Shown here: in pieces, positions 1-7,246 of the stretch
Position numbering within the stretch: position 1 is the first letter of the stretch
Layout: each line of letters starts with the position of its first letter
Source: Lewinellaceae bacterium
Lineage (GTDB): Bacteria; Bacteroidota; Bacteroidia; Chitinophagales; Saprospiraceae
Direction of reading: 5' to 3'
NCBI GenBank assembly: GCA_020636215.1
Contig: JACJYG010000013.1
Location: 28,501-92,500, forward strand
Length of the DNA: 64,000 nucleotides
Program-made: the position numbers and the translations under genes
The notes under the pieces: generated by a model
The model's database searches: none
Told to the model about the DNA's origin: nothing
The model's input: the letters and a program-made list of their open reading frames with translations, nothing else

Positions 1-11
1 CCTCTCAACTT

Positions 12-54
12 CAACAAACGCCATCTCCGGGAATTCCGGGGATGGCGTTTGTTG
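12..54. terminator. Strong hairpin terminator closing an upstream gene
   Basis: A stem of about 19 bp (CAACAAACGCCATC pairs with GATGGCGTTTGTTG, extended by inner GC pairs) surrounds a 5-nt loop. It resembles the hairpins at 3644, 6951 and 9518, which each follow one of three paralogous secreted-protein genes. The first bases of the window (CCTCTCAACTT) match the inverted word of the arrays that precede those hairpins. I infer that a further paralog ends just left of the window. There is no clear U-tract, so termination efficiency is uncertain. Confidence 0.7.
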
Positions 55-631
55 ATTCTAACTAATAAGTATGCATTCTTTAAAAAGTACTATGCCAAAT
101 AGAAAAAACATTACTATATTTGTTATACGAAATGCTCCTAGTTTCATCTAATTCTAAAAATACCGGTCAAATTTTGGCCTGTCTGATTAAAAAAAGCCTT
201 ATTCGAAGGCTTACTTCCCCCCCTTATATTGCGTTTTGAAGCGTATCTAAGAAGCTGTTTGAATTTGGTTTTTAGAATTTATTATAGGCTATTTTTTCGT
301 CAATCAAGGCTCTTTTTGAGCCTCGTACCCATAGGTACGGGGCGAAAAAAAGCCGAAGAGTGGCGGAAAAAGAGGCATAATAAAACTGAAGGACTAAATT
401 CAAACAGCTTCTAAGAACAGTTAAGGCTATTTTTTGCCTACTTTTTTACCTGAGAGCTTTTTTTGGCGATACCAAACAAAATAGTGCGCATTAATGGTGG
501 CCCATCGACGAAATAGAGTCAATGGTTTAAATTATATATGTACTATTTCCTGTCTCCCCCCCCCTGATGGCAGTGTTCAATGGAAAAGATGAAAAATCTT
601 GATTGATAGATTGGCTTTTTAATTAACACAA
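55..631 (+). other. Long leader of the first HYR protein, interrupted by a MITE
   Basis: No gene is supported here. The stretch is AT-rich and holds a C7 tract at 217-223 followed by TTAT, a 161-bp MITE at 251-411, and a C9 tract at 556-564 about 70 bp before the start codon. The leaders of the next two paralogs each also carry two C-tracts. The small reading frame at 229-414 lies almost wholly inside the MITE and is not a gene. Confidence 0.6.
251..411. mobile_element. MITE copy 1 (161 bp, TAA target duplication)
   Basis: The element begins GAAGCTGTTTGAATTT and ends with the exact complement AAATTCAAACAGCTTC, a 16-bp perfect terminal inverted repeat. It is flanked by TAA at 248-250 and 412-414. 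The interior is itself largely palindromic (GGCTCTTTTTGAGCC; GTACC-CATA-GGTAC). The copy at 14200-14360 differs at only two of 161 positions and is flanked by TCA. A 3-bp TNA duplication is typical of the IS1031 group of the IS5 family, so a transposase of that kind elsewhere in the genome is the probable mobiliser (inference). Confidence 0.85.
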
Positions 632-3541
632 ATGCTAAAGCAAATGAAGAACCTTTATCTCCATTTGAAGACAAGTGTCGTTGTACTAACGGCCCTATTC
701 TTCTCCGGCCAGCTCCTGGCCACTACCTGTCCTAATGCAGTGGTAGTAAATTCCCTCCCCTACTCTGCTGCTGTGGTTTGTAACGGAACCAATGACATTA
801 CCAGTACCAACGCCTCGGTTTGCAGCCCGGTTACCTCCAGTTATTACGGAGGCCAGGAAGCATTGCTGACCTACACCCCCACTTCGACAGGGCCAGTTAA
901 CATTGCCTATTCCGGACAAACCTGGACGTCCATCGTAGTCTACGCCGGCTGCCCGACCAGTGGTGGAACCTGTGTAAACGGTGTGTCCAGTTCTGCCTCT
1001 TCGAAAAGCCTGACGGTTACGCTTACCGCTGGCGTACAGTATTACATCCTGATCGATACCTACCCCACTCCGGACAGCCCTTGCCCGGGAACAGTTACGA
1101 TCAGTCTGCCGCCGCCGCCGCCGGCCAATGACAACTGTACCGGCGCTATTGATTTCCCGGCTATCCCTACAAATGGGAGCTGTGCGACCGTGACGGTCAA
1201 TACAGCCAACGCCACCGGCGCGGCTGATGCGGTTTGTTTCGGTACAGAAGACGATGATGTGTGGTATCGATTTACAACCCCGGCCGGGATAACTTCAGTG
1301 TTATATAGCAATACCAATATCTCCGGCAGTTCCGACCGTATGATCCAAATATACAGTGGCGCCAGTTGTGGAGCACTGACCTCTATTGGATGTTACGACC
1401 CCGAATCGGGTACGATCACTGGCCTTACCGGCAACACCACTTACTACCTGCGGACGTATACATACAGTTCCGGCGTAACCTCCAATTTCTCCATCTGCCT
1501 GAGCATTATTCCGCCCCCACCGGCCAACGACAACTGCAGCGGCGCCCTGCCCATCGCCTGCGGCGCCACGGTTAGCGGTACTACCACTGGGGCAACCTTC
1601 GACAACGTCGGCACCTGCGGCACCAGCAATACCGCGCCGGGTGTGTGGTATAGCTTCACTTCCCCGGCCAACGGCGATGCCACGGTGAGCCTCTGCGGCT
1701 CCAGCTACGACACCAAGATCAGCGTTTTCTCCGGATCCTGCGCCAGCCTTACCTGTGTGGGCGGTAATGATGACTTCTGCAGCCTGCAGTCGCAGCTTAC
1801 CTTCAGCGCCACAGCGGGCACTACCTACTACGTGCTGGTGCACGGCTTCAGCAGCGCCACCGGCGCCTTCAGCCTGTCGCTCACCTGCCCGGTGGACCCC
1901 TGCGCCAACGATGTGGTGGCGCCCAGCATTACCTGCCCGGGCACGCAGACGGCCAACCTCGGCGCCAATTGTACTTTCACCCTGCCCAGCTATACCGGCC
2001 TGGCTACCGGCGTGACGGATAACTGCACGACGCCCACCGTCACCCAAAGCCCGGCAATAGGCGCCAGCGTGAGTGGTAACACCACCATCACCCTGCGGGC
2101 CACCGATGGCGCCGGCAACAGCAACTCTTGTACCTTCAGCTTGAACGTAAGCGATGTGACGGCGCCTAGCATTTCCTGCCCGGGGACGATTACACCAGCG
2201 GTGTTGAGCCCAACAAACTGTACTAATGCACTGCCCGATTACCGGCCATTTGTGAACGCCAGCGATAACTGCGGCGCCCCGACCCTGAGCCAGACGCCAG
2301 TGCAGGGTACGATCATCAGCGGTGTCCAAACCGTTACCGTTACCGTAAGGGCCACCGATGCCGCGGGCAACAGCAACTCCTGTACCTATATGGTGCCGCA
2401 TGTTGACGTGACGCCGCCTACGGCCGTTTGCCGCACCACAACGGTCTTCCTGCCGCCCAGTGGCGTCTACACGCTACAAAACGCTGATGTATTCAACGCT
2501 ATGGCCTCCTCCGACAACTGCGGTGGCGTTTCCGTGTACAGCATCAGCCCCAGCATGGTCGATGTCAATGACGCCGGTACTACCGTACCCGTTATGGTTC
2601 TCGTGCAGGATGCTTCCGGCAATGTTGCAGGCTGCACCGCCAACATCTCTGTAGAAGCCGGCGCGGCGCTACCCGAGCCCTGGGAATGCAGTGGCATCAA
2701 CAACGCCAGCACCTCCTGCTCTTACAATCCCGTCGATGACAGCTTCACGATCCAAACCGGCGGCGCCAACAATAATCTTGGTACTGACAACCTCGGATCC
2801 ATCAACCTGGACCTGTGCGGAGATTTTGAACTCACCGTCAAGATCGAAAGCATAACGCCCAACGGCTACGCCGGCCTCCTGGCTCGTGAAAGCGATGCCG
2901 TAGGCAGTAAAATGGTGGGGATGTACTCCAACTTCACCAACATGGTCCGCTGGGAAGCACGTACCCTTACTAATGGCAACAAAGCTGTCAACTTCTTCGG
3001 TAAGCCGGCGCCTTACTGGCTGAAACTGAAGCGCCAGGGTAACATGTTCTTTGGCTATTACTCCTACAACGGAGCCAGCTTCTCCATCGTAACGGCGCAG
3101 ATGGTGCCGATGAGTAGCTGCCTGGACATCGGGATGGCCGCCTTTACCAATATTCCGGGCACCACCGCTATCGCCGTATTCAGCAACCTTTCTATTTCCG
3201 GCGCCAACCCCACCATTGTGGAACTGCCAACAACGGAAGTAGAGCAGGCAGGCGTCAGCCGGAACATTACCCTGTTCCCCAACCCGGCGCAGGATGTGGT
3301 GACGCTAAGTTTCTCCGAACTGCAGTTCGGAGAAGCGGGCAATACCTCCTCCAAACTGGAGTTTGGAGGTACGGTTCGGTTGCGCAACGAACTGGGGCAA
3401 CTCATCGAAACGCGCCAGCTGGAACCCGGCACCGAACGTCTCGACTGGAACGTCAGCAGCCTGAACCCTGGCCTGTATTTCATCGAAGTACAGACGGAAG
3501 GGGAAGCGCCGCAGACGCTGCGGTTTGTTAAGGCGAAGTAA
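632..3541 (+). CDS. Secreted HYR-domain protein with T9SS sorting domain
   Basis: This 969-residue protein is exported and probably anchored to or released from the cell surface. An N-terminal signal peptide (hydrophobic VVVLTALFF, ending near LLA-TTC) is followed by three Cys-rich beta-sandwich modules beginning CPNA or ANDNC and separated by poly-proline linkers (about residues 162 and 293). Two clear hyalin-repeat (HYR) modules with the motif DxxAPxIxCPG and a third HYR-like one follow. Then comes a beta-sandwich of roughly 180 residues that resembles DUF1349/lectin-like folds, and a type A T9SS sorting domain with the LFPNPAQDV signature and a GLYFIEV end. No catalytic motif is visible, so adhesion or matrix binding is the best guess. 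Residues from about 338 on are encoded by DNA with no visible mismatch to the next gene. An in-frame ATG at 644 is an equally plausible start. Confidence 0.9.
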   Translation: MLKQMKNLYLHLKTSVVVLTALFFSGQLLATTCPNAVVVNSLPYSAAVVCNGTNDITSTNASVCSPVTSSYYGGQEALLTYTPTSTGPVNIAYSGQTWTSIVVYAGCPTSGGTCVNGVSSSASSKSLTVTLTAGVQYYILIDTYPTPDSPCPGTVTISLPPPPPANDNCTGAIDFPAIPTNGSCATVTVNTANATGAADAVCFGTEDDDVWYRFTTPAGITSVLYSNTNISGSSDRMIQIYSGASCGALTSIGCYDPESGTITGLTGNTTYYLRTYTYSSGVTSNFSICLSIIPPPPANDNCSGALPIACGATVSGTTTGATFDNVGTCGTSNTAPGVWYSFTSPANGDATVSLCGSSYDTKISVFSGSCASLTCVGGNDDFCSLQSQLTFSATAGTTYYVLVHGFSSATGAFSLSLTCPVDPCANDVVAPSITCPGTQTANLGANCTFTLPSYTGLATGVTDNCTTPTVTQSPAIGASVSGNTTITLRATDGAGNSNSCTFSLNVSDVTAPSISCPGTITPAVLSPTNCTNALPDYRPFVNASDNCGAPTLSQTPVQGTIISGVQTVTVTVRATDAAGNSNSCTYMVPHVDVTPPTAVCRTTTVFLPPSGVYTLQNADVFNAMASSDNCGGVSVYSISPSMVDVNDAGTTVPVMVLVQDASGNVAGCTANISVEAGAALPEPWECSGINNASTSCSYNPVDDSFTIQTGGANNNLGTDNLGSINLDLCGDFELTVKIESITPNGYAGLLARESDAVGSKMVGMYSNFTNMVRWEARTLTNGNKAVNFFGKPAPYWLKLKRQGNMFFGYYSYNGASFSIVTAQMVPMSSCLDIGMAAFTNIPGTTAIAVFSNLSISGANPTIVELPTTEVEQAGVSRNITLFPNPAQDVVTLSFSELQFGEAGNTSSKLEFGGTVRLRNELGQLIETRQLEPGTERLDWNVSSLNPGLYFIEVQTEGEAPQTLRFVKAK

Positions 3542-3556
3542 GATGCGCTGAATATA

Positions 3557-3643
3557 GGTTGAGAGGGTTGAGAGGGTTGAGAGGGTTGAGAGGGTTGAGT
3601 CGTATAATCTCAACTACCTAAACCTTCTCAACCCTCTCCTCCT
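3557..3643. repeat. GGTTGAGAG tandem array with inverted words
   Basis: Fifteen bases after the stop codon the 9-bp word GGTTGAGAG is repeated 4.8 times without change (3557-3599). A short spacer and the inverted word (CTCAACCCTCTC) follow, up to the terminator hairpin. The two arms can pair. Related arrays follow the next two genes with different copy numbers on each arm. Confidence 0.9.
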
Positions 3644-3686
3644 AAACAAGCGCCATCTCGGGATCATCCCGGGGTGGCGCTTGTTT
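3644..3686. terminator. Terminator hairpin after first HYR gene
   Basis: A 19-bp stem (AAACAAGCGCCATC against GGTGGCGCTTGTTT, with CGGG/CCCG inside) encloses a 5-nt loop ATCAT. It has the same core as the hairpins at 12, 6951 and 9518. Only three T residues end the stem, so it may be a stability element as much as an intrinsic terminator. Confidence 0.75.
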
Positions 3687-4049
3687 ATTCTAATAATATG
3701 GTACACTTTTTTACAACCGCATTTAAATAAATAAAATATTTTTATATCTTTGGCTATTAGATCCCCCCACTAAAATATTACTGGCTTTTGAGAGCATCTA
3801 ACCGTAATCTCTAAACCTTTTTGAAAAGGGCTTGGATTTTCTGTTGTTGTATGGCTATCTGCCTAAAATTAGCAGTAGCAGGCTAAAAATAAGGTCTCCT
3901 CCCTCTCCCCCCCTTATCAGAACATTGAGGCTTAAAGCATACCAGAATTATATCGTTCACATTGCCTTTACTCCTGTCGGCCCGGTGGCTGGTAGAGGGA
4001 GGAGGGAACTGTATATCAAATATTTATCAACTGAAAACTAGTTAACAAG
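3687..4049 (+). other. Leader of the second HYR gene with two C-tracts
   Basis: AT-rich, without a supported gene. It carries TATCTTTG at 3745-3752, which fits the Bacteroidota -7 consensus TAnnTTTG, although I see no good -33 TTTG at the usual distance. C6 (3763-3768) and C7 (3907-3913, followed by TTAT) tracts lie downstream of it and would be in the 5' leader of the transcript. The reading frame at 3832-4041 has no protein-like features. Confidence 0.4.
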
Positions 4050-6848
4050 ATGAGAAGATCTTTTACTTCAATGATCAAAGCCCTTTTGCCGGCGCTAACC
4101 CTGCTATTCAGCGCGGGTGGAGCGGGCCTGCATGCGCAGTGTACCAATACTGCCTATACCAGCCCCTATCCAAGCGCCACCTACACGCCGACCTGTAATG
4201 GTACTCCCGGCACCATCACCACCATTGGCTATGCCGGCGAGTATTCCAATGTAAGCGTCGTGTCGGGCACCACCTACACCTTTTCCAGCTCGATCAGCAC
4301 GGATTACCTCACCATTACGAACGACTCCGGAACGCCACAGGCTTTCGGAACCACCCCGGTAATGTGGACCGCCACTTTCACCGGCACCGCCCGCTTTTAC
4401 ACCCACACCGATGCTGTCTGCGGCACGGCCAGCGTCTCCCGTTCCCGGATCGTAAGCTGCGGTGGCGCGCCGCCCGCCTCGGGCTGTACTACCGCCACCT
4501 ATGGGCTGTATCCTACCACCACCTACACGCCAACCTGCAATGGAACACCCGGCACCATCACCACCCTTGGCTATGCCGGCGAGTACTCCAATGTGAGCGT
4601 CGTGGCGGGCACCACCTACACCTTCTCCAGCTCGATCGGCACGGATTACCTCACCATTACGAACGACTCCGGAACGCCACAGGCTTTCGGAACCACCCCG
4701 GTAATGTGGACGGCCACCTTCACCGGCACCGCCCGCTTTTACACCCACACCAACTCATCGTGTGGTGAAAGCAGTACCTTCCGCTCCAGGATCGTAAGCT
4801 GCAATACACCGCCGCCCGCAGTAGCCAACGACCTCTGCAGCGGCGCACTGCCCATCGCCTGCGGCGCAACCGTGAATGGCACTACGGTTGGCGCCACGGT
4901 GGACAACGTGACCGGCGGCACCTGCGGCACCGGCATCACGGCTCCCGGCGTATGGTATAGCTTCACTTCCCCGGCCAACGGCGATGCCACGGTGAGCCTC
5001 TGCGGCTCCAGCTACGACACCAAGATCAGCGTTTTCTCCGGATCCTGCGCCAGCCTTACCTGTGTGGGCGGTAATGATGACTTCTGCAGCCTGCAGTCGC
5101 AGCTTACCTTCAGCGCCACAGCGGGCACTACCTACTACGTGCTGGTGCACGGCTTCAGCAGCGCCACCGGCGCCTTCAGCCTGTCGCTCACCTGCCCGGT
5201 GGACCCCTGCGCCAACGATGTGGTGGCGCCCAGCATTACCTGCCCGGGCACGCAGACGGCCAACCTCGGCGCCAATTGTACTTTCACCCTGCCCAGCTAT
5301 ACCGGCCTGGCTACCGGCGTGACGGATAACTGCACGACGCCCACCGTCACCCAAAGCCCGGCAATAGGCGCCAGCGTGAGTGGTAACACCACCATCACCC
5401 TGCGGGCCACCGATGGCGCCGGCAACAGCAACTCTTGTACCTTCAGCTTGAACGTAAGCGATGTGACGGCGCCTAGCATTTCCTGCCCGGGGACGATTAC
5501 ACCAGCGGTGTTGAGCCCAACAAACTGTACTAATGCACTGCCCGATTACCGGCCATTTGTGAACGCCAGCGATAACTGCGGCGCCCCGACCCTGAGCCAG
5601 ACGCCAGTGCAGGGTACGATCATCAGCGGTGTCCAAACCGTTACCGTTACCGTAAGGGCCACCGATGCCGCGGGCAACAGCAACTCCTGTACCTATATGG
5701 TGCCGCATGTTGACGTGACGCCGCCTACGGCCGTTTGCCGCACCACAACGGTCTTCCTGCCGCCCAGTGGCGTCTACACGCTACAAAACGCTGATGTATT
5801 CAACGCTATGGCCTCCTCCGACAACTGCGGTGGCGTTTCCGTGTACAGCATCAGCCCCAGCATGGTCGATGTCAATGACGCCGGTACTACCGTACCCGTT
5901 ATGGTTCTCGTGCAGGATGCTTCCGGCAATGTTGCAGGCTGCACCGCCAACATCTCTGTAGAAGCCGGCGCGGCGCTACCCGAGCCCTGGGAATGCAGTG
6001 GCATCAACAACGCCAGCACCTCCTGCTCTTACAATCCCGTCGATGACAGCTTCACGATCCAAACCGGCGGCGCCAACAATAATCTTGGTACTGACAACCT
6101 CGGATCCATCAACCTGGACCTGTGCGGAGATTTTGAACTCACCGTCAAGATCGAAAGCATAACGCCCAACGGCTACGCCGGCCTCCTGGCTCGTGAAAGC
6201 GATGCCGTAGGCAGTAAAATGGTGGGGATGTACTCCAACTTCACCAACATGGTCCGCTGGGAAGCACGTACCCTTACTAATGGCAACAAAGCTGTCAACT
6301 TCTTCGGTAAGCCGGCGCCTTACTGGCTGAAACTGAAGCGCCAGGGTAACATGTTCTTTGGCTATTACTCCTACAACGGAGCCAGCTTCTCCATCGTAAC
6401 GGCGCAGATGGTGCCGATGAGTAGCTGCCTGGACATCGGGATGGCCGCCTTTACCAATATTCCGGGCACCACCGCTATCGCCGTATTCAGCAACCTTTCT
6501 ATTTCCGGCGCCAACCCCACCATTGTGGAACTGCCAACAACGGAAGTAGAGCAGGCAGGCGTCAGCCGGAACATTACCCTGTTCCCCAACCCGGCGCAGG
6601 ATGTGGTGACGCTAAGTTTCTCCGAACTGCAGTTCGGAGAAGCGGGCAATACCTCCTCCAAACTGGAGTTTGGAGGTACGGTTCGGTTGCGCAACGAACT
6701 GGGGCAACTCATCGAAACGCGCCAGCTGGAACCCGGCACCGAACGTCTCGACTGGAACGTCAGCAGCCTGAACCCTGGCCTGTATTTCATCGAAGTACAG
6801 ACGGAAGGGGAAGCGCCGCAGACGCTGCGGTTTGTGAAAGCGAAGTAA
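4050..6848 (+). CDS. Secreted HYR-domain protein with T9SS sorting domain (paralog 2)
   Basis: A 932-residue exported paralog of the preceding gene. After a signal peptide (LLPALTLLFSAGGAGLHAQ) come two nearly identical modules of about 105 residues (near 30-137 and 143-250), marked by TPTCNGTPGTITT and GYAGEYSNVSVV, which the neighbour lacks. From about residue 301 to the end the protein repeats the neighbour: one ANDxC beta-sandwich, HYR modules, the lectin-like sandwich and the T9SS domain. The DNA of this part (4953-6835) shows no mismatch to 1646-3528 by reading. So the N-termini diverged while the C-termini were homogenised or recently copied. The product is probably a surface or secreted binding protein; no enzyme motif is seen. 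Confidence 0.9.
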   Translation: MRRSFTSMIKALLPALTLLFSAGGAGLHAQCTNTAYTSPYPSATYTPTCNGTPGTITTIGYAGEYSNVSVVSGTTYTFSSSISTDYLTITNDSGTPQAFGTTPVMWTATFTGTARFYTHTDAVCGTASVSRSRIVSCGGAPPASGCTTATYGLYPTTTYTPTCNGTPGTITTLGYAGEYSNVSVVAGTTYTFSSSIGTDYLTITNDSGTPQAFGTTPVMWTATFTGTARFYTHTNSSCGESSTFRSRIVSCNTPPPAVANDLCSGALPIACGATVNGTTVGATVDNVTGGTCGTGITAPGVWYSFTSPANGDATVSLCGSSYDTKISVFSGSCASLTCVGGNDDFCSLQSQLTFSATAGTTYYVLVHGFSSATGAFSLSLTCPVDPCANDVVAPSITCPGTQTANLGANCTFTLPSYTGLATGVTDNCTTPTVTQSPAIGASVSGNTTITLRATDGAGNSNSCTFSLNVSDVTAPSISCPGTITPAVLSPTNCTNALPDYRPFVNASDNCGAPTLSQTPVQGTIISGVQTVTVTVRATDAAGNSNSCTYMVPHVDVTPPTAVCRTTTVFLPPSGVYTLQNADVFNAMASSDNCGGVSVYSISPSMVDVNDAGTTVPVMVLVQDASGNVAGCTANISVEAGAALPEPWECSGINNASTSCSYNPVDDSFTIQTGGANNNLGTDNLGSINLDLCGDFELTVKIESITPNGYAGLLARESDAVGSKMVGMYSNFTNMVRWEARTLTNGNKAVNFFGKPAPYWLKLKRQGNMFFGYYSYNGASFSIVTAQMVPMSSCLDIGMAAFTNIPGTTAIAVFSNLSISGANPTIVELPTTEVEQAGVSRNITLFPNPAQDVVTLSFSELQFGEAGNTSSKLEFGGTVRLRNELGQLIETRQLEPGTERLDWNVSSLNPGLYFIEVQTEGEAPQTLRFVKAK
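4953..6835 (+). repeat. 1.88-kb direct duplication of 1646-3528
   Basis: Both segments run at a constant offset of 3307 bp, and I found no difference between them while reading. The first difference upstream lies before TGGTATAGC. The first downstream is in the fourth-last codon, where GTT AAG becomes GTG AAA. Similarity then continues through the array and hairpin with point changes. This indicates recent duplication or gene conversion, or possibly an assembly collapse or expansion. Confidence 0.9.
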
Positions 6849-6863
6849 GATGCGCTGAATATA

Positions 6864-6950
6864 GGTTGAGAAGGTTGAGAGAGTTGAAAGGGTTGAGAGG
6901 GTTGAGTCGTATAATCTCAACTACCTAAACCTTCTCAACCCTCTCCTCCT
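6864..6950. repeat. Degenerate GGTTGAGAG array with inverted words
   Basis: The same layout as at 3557, but with units altered by point changes (GGTTGAGAA, AGTTGAAAG), while the inverted part (CTCAACTACC...CTCAACCCTCTC) is unchanged. It sits between the stop codon and the terminator hairpin. Confidence 0.85.
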
Positions 6951-6993
6951 AAACAAGCGCCATCTCGGGATCATCCCGGGGTGGCGCTTGCTT
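6951..6993. terminator. Terminator hairpin after second HYR gene
   Basis: This is the same hairpin as at 3644 shifted by 3307 bp. The outer A-T pairs are partly lost, but the stem is followed by TTTTTT, which makes it a more convincing intrinsic terminator than the first copy. Confidence 0.75.
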
Positions 6994-7246
6994 TTTTCCC
7001 AAAAAAGGCTCATCTTTCGGTAACATGTTATCCCCCCATCCGTATTAAGGAACAGAAAAGTATCTCCCCCCATTTTCTTTCCCAAACAGTAGACACATCG
7101 AGAATCGGGCCGTTTGTTTCAAAACGGTAGTAACTATCTGTCCCTTTATTGCCATTTACCCTTGTCAAGGCGCTCCGCTGCAGAGTGGTTCGTCCGCTCT
7201 TCCCTTCAGACAGGAAACCATTTTTTTTCATAAAACCTTATTTTCT
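6994..7246 (+). other. Leader of the M43 protease gene with two C-tracts
   Basis: No gene seen. C6 tracts occur at 7032-7037 and 7066-7071. The reverse-strand frame at 7028-7231 is not supported by any protein-like feature. Confidence 0.4.

Noticed and set aside
229..414. 61-codon reading frame at the left end
   Set aside because: It lies almost entirely inside the MITE, and its sequence is determined by the palindrome.
1301..2401. Long minus-strand frame opposite the HYR domains (and its twin at 4755-5708)
   Set aside because: Low-complexity Gly/Ala/Arg/Val translation caused by the GC-rich third positions of the plus-strand gene; no signal, domain or start context.
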